Shown: positions 1 through 8,708 of the stretch, in pieces | How the letters are laid out: each line of letters begins with the position of its first letter | Numbering within the stretch: the first letter of the stretch is position 1 | Source: Patulibacter sp040675535 | Lineage (GTDB): Bacteria; Actinomycetota; Thermoleophilia; Solirubrobacterales; Solirubrobacteraceae | Reading direction: 5' to 3' | Length of the DNA stretch: 18,990 nt | NCBI RefSeq assembly: GCF_040675535.1 | Contig: NZ_JBFAPC010000111.1 | Span: 1-18,990, forward strand | The notes under the pieces: model-generated | Seen by the model: the letters and a program-made list of their open reading frames with translations, nothing else | Databases searched by the model: none | What the model was told of the DNA's origin: nothing | Made by a program: the position numbers and the translations under genes

Positions 1-23
1 CGGCGCGACGCCCGGACCCGCCC

Positions 24-65
24 GGAGCGACGACGGGCCCGCGATCGCGGGCCCGTCGTCGTTCC
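24..65 (-). terminator. Palindromic hairpin ending the mce operon
   Basis: Arms 28-43 and 46-61 are perfectly complementary (16 bp around AT). Pairing continues outward to 24/65 with one G-U pair. The hairpin begins about 25 bases past the stop of the last mce gene in the minus direction. No T-run follows it, so it is a GC-rich terminator without a U-tract or an mRNA 3'-end stabiliser. Nothing else is visible in 1-89. Confidence 0.65.
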
Positions 66-89
66 GGGACCGCCGGACCCGCCGGCGGC

Positions 90-1571
90 TCAGCGCTGGG
101 AGCGCGTCAGGATCCCCGACCGGACCTGGTCCGGCGTGACCGGCTGCAGGCGCGGGTAGACCTTCGAGACGCCGTTGATCGCGAACGGCTGCTGCGCGAC
201 ACACGGCGGACCGCCCGCCCCCGCCAGGTCGAGGATCCCGGTGAGGATGCCCGAGCTGTTGCCCAGGTGGTCGCAGGCGAACGACGGGTTCTTGCCCGTG
301 CCGGCCAGCTCGAGCTCGCCCGGCCGCGGGTACGGGCTGTAGCGGCTGTTCGGGTTGCGGGTCGTGGCGCCGGCGACGGTCTCGCCGTTGATCGGCGCCG
401 CGAGGCGCAGGTACGATCGCTGCACGCCCTTGGCGTCCGGGGCCGTCGCCTGGATCGCCGCGCCGGCGTTGGCGAACGTCACCGGCAGCTCGCGCTTGTA
501 GGCCTTGACGAACTGCGCGATCGGCAGGAGGTCCTCCGACGCGGGCTCGAGGCTGTCGGTCAGGGGCCGCAGGGAGTTGACGATCGACCGCAGCGGCGGC
601 ATGCCGGACTTCACCTTGCTGAGCACGGGGTTCAGCTCGACGAGCGTCTTCTCGAGCTCGGGCGACAGCACCGCGAGGCGCTGCAGCGCCGGGCGCACGA
701 GCGGGGTGACGGGCTCGAGGTCCGCCAGCGCCGGCTTGGCCGCGCGGGCCGTGGCCTCCGTGGTGGTCATGAAGCGCCGGGCCTCGCGGGCGAACGACGG
801 CAGCTGGTCCAGCGTCTGGCGCAGGGCCGGCGTGATCGACGCGGTCGTCTCGAGCAGCTGGCGTCCGGACTCGGCGATGCCCTGGATCGCACCCGAGCGG
901 CGGCCGAGCGCAGCGAACGTCGTGCCGAAGTCCCGGGTCCCGGAGCGGACCTCCGCCGACTGCCGGTTGAGGATGCTGAAGAGCGAGTCGGCGCCCTCGG
1001 CCAGCGGGGCGACCTGCCCGATCGCCGCGTTGAGGTTCTTGCCCTGCCCGTCGGTGCCCTTCGCCAGCGACGTCAGGAGCGACTTGAGGTCCTTCCGCGT
1101 CCGGGCGTCGAACGCGTCGAGGATCTGGTCGAGCTCGACGGTCGGCTGGACGTTCCGCGCCGGGATCGTCCCGCCGTCGGCGATGTAGGTCTTCTTGATC
1201 GTCTGGTTCTTCCGCGACCCGAACGACAGGTCGACGAAGGTCTCGCCGACGAGGGTCTTGGTGCGCAGCGTCGCGCGGGTGTCCTGCGGGAGCGGCGCGA
1301 ACTTCGCGTCGATCTTCATCGTGACCTTCGCCTTGCCGCCGTCGCGCACGATCTTCGTGACCTTGCCGACGGTGACGCCGCTGATCCGGACGTCCGCGTA
1401 GCCGGCGAGCTGGGTGCCCTGGGCGAAGGCCGTCTTCACCTGGTACGGCTGGGCCTTCAGCGGCACGGGGCCGCCGAAGCTCGTCCACAGGAACAGCAGC
1501 AGGCCGAAGCACGACAGCGCGAACGCGACCATGATCGCGATCTGCGCGGGATGGGGGCGGTTCTTGTTCAC
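90..1571 (-). CDS. Mce/MlaD family protein (sixth and last gene of mce operon)
   Basis: A 493-residue protein starting at GTG (1569-1571), which overlaps the stop of the preceding mce gene as GTGA; a G-rich GGGGG run lies just upstream. Residues about 9-31 form an N-terminal membrane anchor. The MCE/MlaD domain (about 42-120) carries the typical pattern of a charged strand, then 'DVRISGVTVGKVTKI', then 'LVGETFVDLSFG'. A long helical, Leu/Ala-rich segment follows (about 140-370), and the C-terminal tail has two cysteines ('FACDHLG', 'PPCVAQ'). MCE proteins assemble as hexameric rings or tubes that move lipids across the envelope. The long helical part is expected to build the tube outside the membrane. 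It lacks the DxNG motif found in four sister proteins. The particular substrate (phospholipid, fatty acid or sterol) cannot be read from the sequence. Confidence 0.9.
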   Translation of the reverse strand: MNKNRPHPAQIAIMVAFALSCFGLLLFLWTSFGGPVPLKAQPYQVKTAFAQGTQLAGYADVRISGVTVGKVTKIVRDGGKAKVTMKIDAKFAPLPQDTRATLRTKTLVGETFVDLSFGSRKNQTIKKTYIADGGTIPARNVQPTVELDQILDAFDARTRKDLKSLLTSLAKGTDGQGKNLNAAIGQVAPLAEGADSLFSILNRQSAEVRSGTRDFGTTFAALGRRSGAIQGIAESGRQLLETTASITPALRQTLDQLPSFAREARRFMTTTEATARAAKPALADLEPVTPLVRPALQRLAVLSPELEKTLVELNPVLSKVKSGMPPLRSIVNSLRPLTDSLEPASEDLLPIAQFVKAYKRELPVTFANAGAAIQATAPDAKGVQRSYLRLAAPINGETVAGATTRNPNSRYSPYPRPGELELAGTGKNPSFACDHLGNSSGILTGILDLAGAGGPPCVAQQPFAINGVSKVYPRLQPVTPDQVRSGILTRSQR

Positions 1572-2839
1572 TTGCAGACCCCCAGACCGGTCAGCAGTTG
1601 TCCGACGGCCGGGATCGACCCGGTCGCCGCGGTCAGGGAGCCGCAGGAGAGCAGCAGCTGACCGCGCCAGGCGGCGCCGTTGGCGTCCTGGGTGGAGAAC
1701 AGCGAGTTCGTGTTGTGCGCGAACCAGCCGAGGTAGTAGGAGTAGCCCTTCTGCTCGCCCGGCGGGTCGTAGCCGAGGACGTTGACGACGTGCTGGAGGA
1801 CCTTCGAGCTCGTGTCGAGGTCCGCCAGCTGCGGCTCCAGCGCCTGGACGGTCTTGCGCAGCTCGCGGACGGGTCCCCGGCCCTGCACGGCGAGCTTTCG
1901 CACGGGCGCGAGGTCCCCGGGCAGCTCCTTCAGGAGCGGCTTCGCCTCCGGCAGCGCCTGCGTCACGTCCTTGATCGCGGGCCGGAGGGCCTTCGACGTC
2001 GGGATCAGCTCGTCGGCCAGGGCGCCGGTCTTCGTCACGGCCTGGTCGGCGAGGGTCAGCGTGGGCGGCAGCTGCTCCAGCGACTGGCGCAGCTCGCGGT
2101 CGCGGCCTCCGATCGTCGTCAGCGTCGCGGCGGCGCGGTCGAGCGTGTCCCCGACGGCCTGGTCGTGCTCGCCGATCGCCTTGGACAGGCTGCCCAGGCG
2201 CGAGACGACGTTCGACAGCGCGTGACGGCGCTCGGTCAGGACCTCGAGCACGCGGTGCGTCTGGCGCGCCGTCGGGGCCGCCGTGCGCAGGATCTGCTGG
2301 AAGCGCTTGGCGTTGCCCTTGAAGCCCGTCGAGCTGGCCTGCAGCAGCTGCTGGAAGTACCCGCGGGTGTCGCTGTCGAGCGACGCGACGGCCTCGTCGA
2401 GCTGGACCTGCGACGTCGACTGGGTCTGCGGGATCGTGCCGCCGTCCTTGATCGCCGGCCGGCGGTCGGACCCCGGGTCGAGCTCGATCGTCATGTCCTG
2501 CAGACCCGTGCGCGGGCGCAGCGTCACGTGGGCGTCCTCGCGGACGCTCGCGAGCTTCGGCCGGTCGATCTTCATCGTCACGCGTGCCTGGCCATCGACG
2601 AGGTCGGCCTTCGTGATCTGCCCGACGGTGACGCCGGCGACCGCGACGGCCTGCCCCTGGCCGGGGGTCACGGCCTGGGCCGAGGCGAACTTCGCCTTGA
2701 CCTCGTACGTGTCCGCGAGGGGGCGGAACCGCTGCTGCGTGAGGATGTAGCCCGCGACGACCAGCGAGAGCACCATCGCGCCGATGATCACGCCGACCGC
2801 CCACCAGTACTGGCGGAGCGCCATCCGGATGGTCTTCAT
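1568..2839 (-). CDS. Mce/MlaD family protein (fifth gene of mce operon)
   Basis: A 423-residue protein. The ATG at 2837-2839 overlaps the previous stop as ATGA; an internal ATG five codons later is possible but would break the overlap pattern. A hydrophobic anchor lies at about 11-33. The MCE domain covers about 44-125, with 'AVAVAGVTVGQITKADL' and 'TGLQDMTIELDPG'. A coiled, Leu-rich region runs to about 370. The C-terminal part has 'STQDANGAAWRGQ', sharing the D-A-N-G core with three sister proteins, and two cysteines ('LLSCGSL' and 'GVCK' at the very end). It is the shortest of the six. It is expected to be one subunit type in a hetero-oligomeric lipid-transfer tube, as in mycobacterial Mce complexes. 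The family call is secure; the individual Mce letter is not assignable. Confidence 0.9.
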   Translation of the reverse strand: MKTIRMALRQYWWAVGVIIGAMVLSLVVAGYILTQQRFRPLADTYEVKAKFASAQAVTPGQGQAVAVAGVTVGQITKADLVDGQARVTMKIDRPKLASVREDAHVTLRPRTGLQDMTIELDPGSDRRPAIKDGGTIPQTQSTSQVQLDEAVASLDSDTRGYFQQLLQASSTGFKGNAKRFQQILRTAAPTARQTHRVLEVLTERRHALSNVVSRLGSLSKAIGEHDQAVGDTLDRAAATLTTIGGRDRELRQSLEQLPPTLTLADQAVTKTGALADELIPTSKALRPAIKDVTQALPEAKPLLKELPGDLAPVRKLAVQGRGPVRELRKTVQALEPQLADLDTSSKVLQHVVNVLGYDPPGEQKGYSYYLGWFAHNTNSLFSTQDANGAAWRGQLLLSCGSLTAATGSIPAVGQLLTGLGVCK

Positions 2840-4449
2840 CGTCCGGCCCCCGTCGTCGCGGCGGCGTCGCCGGGCGTGTCGGGCCCGAGCAGCGTCTGCA
2901 GCCGGCGATCGATCGCCGTGAGGTCCTTGCCGCCCTCGTCGAGGCCCTGGATGGTCCGCAGACCCTTGTCGACGATCTCGGTCACCTGCTGCTTGTCGAC
3001 GTTCGCCCTGGTCTGCGTCCCCACGAACGGCTTCATCTTCGTGTCGAGCGTCGGGACCGCCTGGGTCTCGCACGGGACGTCGGGGCGCAGCGGCGGGAGG
3101 CTGACCGGCGTGGGCGTGGAGCCCGCGATCGGGCGCTCCGCGGTCGCGCTCAGCGTGCCGCCGGCGTCGTTGGTGGAGATCGCCTGGTTGCCGAGGCCGA
3201 TGAGGTACCGGACCCACGGGCCGTTGGCGTCGAACTCCTGGGTCGACGCGCCGAGGCCGGTGAACGTGCCGCCGAGCTCCTCGTAGACCTTGAGGTTCGT
3301 CGTCAGCGAGCCGTCGGGAACGACGCTGTTCAGGATCGGCAGCAGGTTCTGGTTCAGGCACTTCGCGACGGGCCGCAGGTCGTCGGCGACCGTGCCCAGA
3401 GGCTCCGCCGAGCGGCTGATCGTGCGCAGCGCGGGCCGCAGCTCGGCGGTCAGCCCCTGGACGTCCTTGGACTTCGCGAGCGACAGGAGCGACCGCAGCG
3501 CCGGGTTGGCGACGTCGAGGAAGCTCGGCAGGCGGCGGGCCAGCGGGCGGGCGTCGCGCACCAGGGCGCGACCCTCCGGGATCGCCGCGTTGATGCGCGT
3601 GAGCTGCGGCATCAGCCGGCGGGTCGTCGTGTCGAGCCCGGCGATCGTGCGCTGCAGCGCCGCGGAGTTCGCGGCGAACGCGTCGAATGTCTTGCGGCCG
3701 CCGGTGATCGTGCCGCGCAGTCCGGCCTCGTGGGCCTGGAGGTTGGCGAGCACGCCGCCGGCCTCGCGGACGAGCGCCTGCAGGTCGCCGTCCTTCGTGC
3801 CGCGGGCGGACTTCATCACCTTGGCGATGTCGTCCAGCGCGGCGGGGGTCGCCTTCAGGAAGGTGTTCAGCGCCTCGGCGCCGCCGCCCTGCAGGCCCTC
3901 GCCGAACGCCTTCAGCGTCTGCTGGAAGTTCTCGCGGGTCTGCGAGTCGAACGCGCTGAAGACCTCGTCGGCGGCGACGTGCAGCGTCACGGCGCCCGGC
4001 GGGATCGGGGTGTTGCCGAGCACCGGCGAGTCCGGGCTGCCGGGGCTGATGTCGAGGAAGAAGTTGCCCTCGAGGAACAGCCGCGGGCGGATCTTCACGG
4101 TCGCGTCGCGCCGGAAGACCGGGGCCTTGTCGTTCAGCGAGACCGTGATCACCGAGTAGCCGGGCTTGCCGTCGGCGGGCTTCAGGCCCGAGACGGTGCC
4201 GACGTCGACACCGGCCACGCGGACCTTCGTCGCCGCGCCGACGCGCAGCACGCCGGCGTCCTTCGTGAGGACCTCGAGCTTCTTCGGCCCGGTGCCGGGG
4301 ATGCCCCCGCCGAACACGAGGAAGACGAGGATCGCGGCGACCAGGAGCGTCGCCGCGCCCCAGAGGACGTTGCGGCGGACGGTCTGCTCGGGCGTCAGGT
4401 GGCGCACCGAGCGACGGGAGCCGCGCTTGCGACGGATCGACGGGCTCAT
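2836..4449 (-). CDS. Mce/MlaD family protein (fourth gene of mce operon)
   Basis: A 537-residue protein, the longest of the set. The frame stays open further upstream, but the ATG at 4447-4449 forms an ATGA overlap with the previous gene and has a GAAGGG ribosome-binding site, so that start was chosen. A basic cytoplasmic N-terminus of about 28 residues precedes a membrane span at about 29-47. The MCE domain (about 57-140) has 'KVRVAGVDVGTVSGL' and 'FLEGNFFLDISPGSPDSP'. A long helical region follows, then 'FDANGPWVRYLIGLG' (the D-A-N-G motif) and two cysteines ('AKCLNQN', 'VPCETQ'). The extended C-terminus after the DANG motif ends in a charged helix and a Thr/Ala/Gly tail. Likely envelope lipid-transfer subunit, working with its five neighbours. 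Confidence 0.9.
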   Translation of the reverse strand: MSPSIRRKRGSRRSVRHLTPEQTVRRNVLWGAATLLVAAILVFLVFGGGIPGTGPKKLEVLTKDAGVLRVGAATKVRVAGVDVGTVSGLKPADGKPGYSVITVSLNDKAPVFRRDATVKIRPRLFLEGNFFLDISPGSPDSPVLGNTPIPPGAVTLHVAADEVFSAFDSQTRENFQQTLKAFGEGLQGGGAEALNTFLKATPAALDDIAKVMKSARGTKDGDLQALVREAGGVLANLQAHEAGLRGTITGGRKTFDAFAANSAALQRTIAGLDTTTRRLMPQLTRINAAIPEGRALVRDARPLARRLPSFLDVANPALRSLLSLAKSKDVQGLTAELRPALRTISRSAEPLGTVADDLRPVAKCLNQNLLPILNSVVPDGSLTTNLKVYEELGGTFTGLGASTQEFDANGPWVRYLIGLGNQAISTNDAGGTLSATAERPIAGSTPTPVSLPPLRPDVPCETQAVPTLDTKMKPFVGTQTRANVDKQQVTEIVDKGLRTIQGLDEGGKDLTAIDRRLQTLLGPDTPGDAAATTGAGR

Positions 4450-5828
4450 CGGGGGCCCTTCGGGGTGCCGGCGGGGGCGGACGTGCGCGGGTTGGCGCCC
4501 GAGTGCTGCCCGGGGACCGGGCCGATCGTCTTGCCGGAGCGGTACGGCTCGCTGCCGACCGCGCATCCGCCGGGATCGTTGTCCGGATACACCTGGTAGT
4601 GGAGGTTCGGGTCGGCGTCGGGGGAGCGCAGGGTCTGCGCGAGCGGCAGGACGAGCCCGATCCGCAGCCAGTTGCCGTTCTCGTCACCGGCGCTGCCGGC
4701 GCTCGAGGCGTTGCGGGCGAAGAGGCCGACGTAGTTGCACGTCGTCTGCTGCGGCGTCAGCAGCTGCAGCGCGGGCAGGAGGTTCTCCGCCGTCGGCGTC
4801 AGCAGCGTCAGCGAGTCCCCGAAGGACTTCCGCTGCAGCGTCCCGTCGACGGAGCGCAGCGTGGCCTGCAGCTGCGTGCCGAGCACCGGGGCGCGCTTGA
4901 GGACCGGGATCCCCCGGACGGCGACCTGGTGCAGCGCCGCGACGGTGCGCGGCAGCTGGCGGACGCCCGGCCGCAGCTCCTTGGCGAGCGCCGCGGCATC
5001 GCGCAGGACCGGAGCGGCGACCCGCGAGGCGCTCTGGGTCGCGTGCTCGACGCTCGGCGTCAGCTGGATCGTCTCGCCGAGCGCCTGACCCTCGGAGCCG
5101 ATCGCCTTCAGCGTCGTCTCCGCGGCGACGAACAGGCCCGACAGGTTGTCCGACGCCGGTAGGAGCGCCTGGGTCGTGGCGTCGAGGCCGAGCACGAAGC
5201 GGCTGAGCTGCGTGGAGGGGTCCGACAGCGTGCGGAGGAACGTCGTCCCGCTGGAGAGCGTCGGCGGGATCGCGTCGAGCCCCTCGTTCAGCGAGGCGCC
5301 GCGCCCGGCGAAGCCGTTGGCCGCCTCCTTGATGACGCCGCGGTACGAGCGCCGGAGGTTCTGGTCGAACAGGCCGGTGACCTCGTCGAGGTCGACCGAG
5401 GCGCTCGTGTCCGCCTCCGGGATCGTGCCCCCGGCGGCGATCGTCTTCGTGCTCGTGCCCGGGTAGAGCTCGACGAACTTCGCGCCGATGATGCTCTTCG
5501 GGCGGATCCGCAGCTTCGTGTCGACGGGCAGCTCGGCGACGGTCTTGTCGAGCTTCAGCGACAGACGCGAGAAGTAGCGCTTGCCGTCCTTGGACTTCAT
5601 CGCCTTGATCTCGGACACCTGGCCGACCCGCTTGCCGCCGATGCGGACGTCGACGCTGGTGGTCAGCTTCTTCGCGTCCTGCACCTCGGCGGAGATGTCG
5701 TACGTCGAGATGAAGGGCAGGCCCTTGTTCGCGTTGTACGAGAGGACCACGGCGACGAGCGCGATCAGCGCCGTGGCGGCGCCGATCAGGACCGGGCTGC
5801 CCGCGAGAGAGGAGCGGCGGCGGTTCAT
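4446..5828 (-). CDS. Mce/MlaD family protein (third gene of mce operon)
   Basis: A 460-residue protein. The ATG at 5826-5828 overlaps the preceding stop as ATGA, with a GGAG ribosome-binding site about nine bases upstream. A membrane span covers about 12-30, followed by 'YNANKGLPFISTYDI', a juxtamembrane sequence common in actinobacterial Mce proteins. The MCE domain (about 43-125) has 'VDVRIGGKRVGQVSEI' and 'IIGAKFVELYPGTS'. The helical region runs to about 360. The tail contains 'TTCNYVGLFARN', then 'GDENGNWLRIG' (D-E-N-G variant of the shared motif), and a second cysteine in 'GGCAVG'. These are the only two cysteines in the protein, so a disulfide outside the membrane is plausible (inference). 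Subunit of the Mce lipid-transfer assembly. Confidence 0.9.
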   Translation of the reverse strand: MNRRRSSLAGSPVLIGAATALIALVAVVLSYNANKGLPFISTYDISAEVQDAKKLTTSVDVRIGGKRVGQVSEIKAMKSKDGKRYFSRLSLKLDKTVAELPVDTKLRIRPKSIIGAKFVELYPGTSTKTIAAGGTIPEADTSASVDLDEVTGLFDQNLRRSYRGVIKEAANGFAGRGASLNEGLDAIPPTLSSGTTFLRTLSDPSTQLSRFVLGLDATTQALLPASDNLSGLFVAAETTLKAIGSEGQALGETIQLTPSVEHATQSASRVAAPVLRDAAALAKELRPGVRQLPRTVAALHQVAVRGIPVLKRAPVLGTQLQATLRSVDGTLQRKSFGDSLTLLTPTAENLLPALQLLTPQQTTCNYVGLFARNASSAGSAGDENGNWLRIGLVLPLAQTLRSPDADPNLHYQVYPDNDPGGCAVGSEPYRSGKTIGPVPGQHSGANPRTSAPAGTPKGPR

Positions 5829-7189
5829 CGGTCCGTCTCCGGGACGCCGGGAACGAGCGCCGTGGACGGTGTGCCCGACGCCTTCTCGGCCGCGGCCTTG
5901 GACTTCTGGGCGCCCAGGAAGGACTTCAGCTGGGCGGTCCGGAGCTGGTTGGCGCCCGAGGCCTCCGACGTGAACTTCGCCTCGCAGCCGGGGACCGGCG
6001 TCTCGGCCGACAGGATGCAGGGCGTCAGGAGGACGTTGGCGGGCACGATGTGGGAGATCGAGTCCTTGCGGGCCGTGGCCATCGACACGTTGAAGATGAA
6101 CTGGGCCAGGTTCTCCGGCACGCCGTTGTCGCTGAGGCTCTCGTTCAGCGTCGTCGCCAGCGGGGTGACGGGCGCGAGCGCGTTGACCGTGCCCTGCAGC
6201 TGCTGCAGCGGGGCCAGGGAGCGCCGGAGGATCGGGGTGCCGGTGCGCGAGGCGCTCGCCAGGCGGCGCAGCGCGGGCCGGGCGGCGTCCGACAGCGGGC
6301 CGAGGTCGCCGGCCAGGGTCGACAGCGCCGGGGAGCTCTGACGCAGCGCCACGAGCGTCGGGCGGGCGTCGTCGGAGAGGTCGCGGAGCGAGCGCAGCGC
6401 GGGCCGGACGGCCTCGAGCGTCGGCGGCAGGTCCTTGATCGCCCCGTCGAGTTGCACCCGGTAGTCCGCCGTCGGCTTGAGCGTCGCGGCGGCGCCGTCG
6501 AACGTGCCCGCGATGGCGCTCTTCTGCGCGTCGAGCTTCGTCAGGATCGTGTCGCTGGCGTCGACGATCCGGCCGAGGGCCTGCTTGTCGCGCTCGAGGA
6601 TCGTCAGCGTCTTGCGGGTGTAGGCGAGGAACGGGTTGGACCGCCGGATCGCCGCGTCGAGGTCCTTGCCGCGCGTCGCGAAGCCCGCGCCGAACTCGTT
6701 GAGGAGCAGCTGCGTGCGGACGTTCGTGGGCTGGCCGAGCATGGCGACCACGAGGTCGAGGTCGACCGGGCTCTGGGTGTTCTTCAGCGGGACCGTCGTC
6801 GTGCCGCCGCCGGGCCCGGCCGTCAGCGCGGGCGACGACGGCGAGCCGGGGTCGCACTCGACGAACTTCTCGCCGATCAGCGACTGCGGCAGGATCGTGC
6901 AGGAGGCGTCCTGGCGGAACGGCAGGAACTCCCGGTCGACGTCCATCGAGATCCGCGCCTTGCGGTCCTTCGTCAGCGCGACCTTCGTGACCTTGCCGAC
7001 CGTGGCGCCGGCGACGCGGACGTCCTGGCCGGCGCCGACGAACGACGCGTTGTCGAAGATCGCGTCGAGCTTCGTGCTGCCCGTCGCGCCCTCGCGCCCG
7101 GCGTCGCCGCCCCCGCCGCACCCGGCGAGCACGGGGACGAGGACGACCGCGGTGGCCCCCATCAGCAGGTGCCTGCGGACCGGCATCAT
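5825..7189 (-). CDS. Mce family lipoprotein (second gene of mce operon, LprK/MceE-like in type)
   Basis: A 454-residue protein. Two tandem ATG codons occur; the first (7187-7189) gives the ATGA overlap seen at the other junctions and has GAGG eight bases upstream. The N-terminus is a lipoprotein signal: 'MMPVRRH', a hydrophobic core, then lipobox 'LAGC' with the acylated cysteine at residue 24 and a Gly-rich spacer. The MCE domain covers about 40-116 ('DVRVAGATVGKVTKV', 'LIGEKFVECDPGSPSSP'). A helical region follows, with a C-terminal cysteine pair ('TPCILSA', 'VPGCEAK'). Mycobacterial mce operons also contain one lipoprotein member (MceE/LprK), but there it is fifth; here it is second. It lacks the DxNG motif of its neighbours. 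It would be tethered by lipid to the outer face of the cytoplasmic membrane. Confidence 0.9.
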   Translation of the reverse strand: MMPVRRHLLMGATAVVLVPVLAGCGGGGDAGREGATGSTKLDAIFDNASFVGAGQDVRVAGATVGKVTKVALTKDRKARISMDVDREFLPFRQDASCTILPQSLIGEKFVECDPGSPSSPALTAGPGGGTTTVPLKNTQSPVDLDLVVAMLGQPTNVRTQLLLNEFGAGFATRGKDLDAAIRRSNPFLAYTRKTLTILERDKQALGRIVDASDTILTKLDAQKSAIAGTFDGAAATLKPTADYRVQLDGAIKDLPPTLEAVRPALRSLRDLSDDARPTLVALRQSSPALSTLAGDLGPLSDAARPALRRLASASRTGTPILRRSLAPLQQLQGTVNALAPVTPLATTLNESLSDNGVPENLAQFIFNVSMATARKDSISHIVPANVLLTPCILSAETPVPGCEAKFTSEASGANQLRTAQLKSFLGAQKSKAAAEKASGTPSTALVPGVPETDR

Positions 7190-8565
7190 CGCTTCGACCT
7201 CGTCACGGCGTTCTTGCCCCCGAGGGGGACCTGGGTCACGTCGCACTTGCCCGCGTGGCCGGCCGGGTTCGGGTTGGACCCGTCCGGGTTCGTCTGGGAC
7301 CCACCGCCCGGGCAGCGCTCCGTCTGATGGGTCTGGGGCGTCGCGAGCCCGGTGCCCAGGAGCGGCGAGAGCACGTTCGTGAGGCCGCCGAGCAGCGGCT
7401 GGACCAGGTCGCCCAGCGCGGCACCGTTGACGACCGGGGCGATGCGGGCGTAGTGGCCGTTGGCGTCGTAGTAGCCGCCGGCCTTGCCGCCGAACCCGGT
7501 CAGCAGGCCGGACGCGAGGTCCGGGCTGTAGTTGCGGATCTCGGTGAGGATCGGCTTCGACGTCGTCAGGGCCTGGCTCAGCTCGGTGCTCAAGGGCACG
7601 ATCTGCCCGGCGAGCTTCGGGGTCCGCGTGAGCGTGTCCGACAGCGACGGCAGCGTGGCGCGCACGTTCTTCAGCAGCGGGATGCCCTCGGCGGTCAGCG
7701 GGCTGGCGAGCCGCAGCGTGGTGGCGAGGCGGGGGGCGACCGGGCGGACCTCGCGCAGCAGCGGGCGGGCCTCGCGCAGCAGGACGCGGGTGTTGGCCAG
7801 CGTCGTGTTCGTGCGGCGCAGGAACGACGGGGCGCGGGTGATGAGGGACCGCAGGGCCTCGCGCTCGTCCGCGGTCGCCTTCAGCGTGACCGCGGTGGAC
7901 TGCAGCCCGGCCTCGAGGTCGCCGGAGTTCTCGGCGAGCGTCGAGGAGACCGCGGCCGAGCCCGTGACGATGCGGCGCAGCGCCGGCTCGTCGGACGTCA
8001 GCTCGTCGATCGTCCGGCGCGTCTGGGTCAGGGCCGGCGAGAGGCGCTCGAGCAGCTGGTTCGTCTGCTTCTCGGCGCCGGTGAAGGCCGTCGCGCCGCC
8101 GCGGACGAGCGTCTGAAGGTACTGCCGGCCCTTCGCGTCGATCGCGTTGAGGACCTGGTCGATGTCCGTGGCCGAGCGGGTGTCCTCCGCCTCGATCGCG
8201 CCGCCGTCCTTGATCTCGGGCGCGTTGTCCGGGCCCGGCTCGAGGACCATGATGCGGTTGGCGATCGACGAGAGGGACGAGTTGCGCAGGATCACGCGGG
8301 TGCCCTGGTGCAGCGGCTTGTACTCGTCCTTCGTGATCTTCAGCTTCAGGATCGCCTCGCCGTCGTCGGCGAGCTCGACGTCCGCGACCGTGCCGACCGT
8401 GGCCCCGGCGACGCGGACCTGGTTGCCCTTCACGACCTGGCCGGCGTCCTGGAACTTCGCGTCGACGGTGTAGCTCGTCCCGCCGCCGAGCACCTTCACG
8501 ACGACCACGACGGCGACGATCAGCGCGAGCGCGATGACGATGGTGCGGACGGGTGGCTTGGTCAC
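7186..8565 (-). CDS. Mce/MlaD family protein (first gene of mce operon)
   Basis: A 459-residue protein. The frame is open upstream, but no initiation codon precedes the anchor within a sensible distance except GTG 8563-8565, which places a hydrophobic span at residues about 8-25. No clear ribosome-binding site is visible. The MCE domain (about 31-112) shows 'QVRVAGATVGTVADVEL'. A helical segment follows, with Arg/Leu-rich repeats such as 'LLREARPLLREVRPVAPRL'. The motif 'DANGHYARIAP' matches the shared D-x-N-G core, and the Gly/Asn/Pro-rich tail contains the only two cysteines. First gene of the operon; divergent from dcd with a 211-base gap. The yrbE permease pair that normally precedes the first mce gene is absent. 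Confidence 0.88.
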   Translation of the reverse strand: MTKPPVRTIVIALALIVAVVVVVKVLGGGTSYTVDAKFQDAGQVVKGNQVRVAGATVGTVADVELADDGEAILKLKITKDEYKPLHQGTRVILRNSSLSSIANRIMVLEPGPDNAPEIKDGGAIEAEDTRSATDIDQVLNAIDAKGRQYLQTLVRGGATAFTGAEKQTNQLLERLSPALTQTRRTIDELTSDEPALRRIVTGSAAVSSTLAENSGDLEAGLQSTAVTLKATADEREALRSLITRAPSFLRRTNTTLANTRVLLREARPLLREVRPVAPRLATTLRLASPLTAEGIPLLKNVRATLPSLSDTLTRTPKLAGQIVPLSTELSQALTTSKPILTEIRNYSPDLASGLLTGFGGKAGGYYDANGHYARIAPVVNGAALGDLVQPLLGGLTNVLSPLLGTGLATPQTHQTERCPGGGSQTNPDGSNPNPAGHAGKCDVTQVPLGGKNAVTRSKR

Positions 8566-8624
8566 GTGTCGTTCCGGGGATCCATGGGAGTGATGTTGCG
8601 CACGGATCGCTCCTCGGCGCGTCG

Positions 8625-8654
8625 AATATACGGATCCGTCGTGAGGACGCGCAA
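8625..8654 (-). promoter_or_regulatory. Candidate promoter of the mce operon
   Basis: Reading the minus strand, TTGCGC (8649-8654) lies 18 bases from TATATT (8625-8630), the only AT-rich hexamer in the gap. A transcript starting near 8617 would have a leader of about 50 bases before the GTG start. This resembles a housekeeping sigma promoter; there is no experimental support. Confidence 0.45.
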
Positions 8655-8708
8655 CCGGGAACCGACCGGCGAGAGCCGTTTTGCGACCGCGAGTAGGCAT
8701 TCGCGGCC

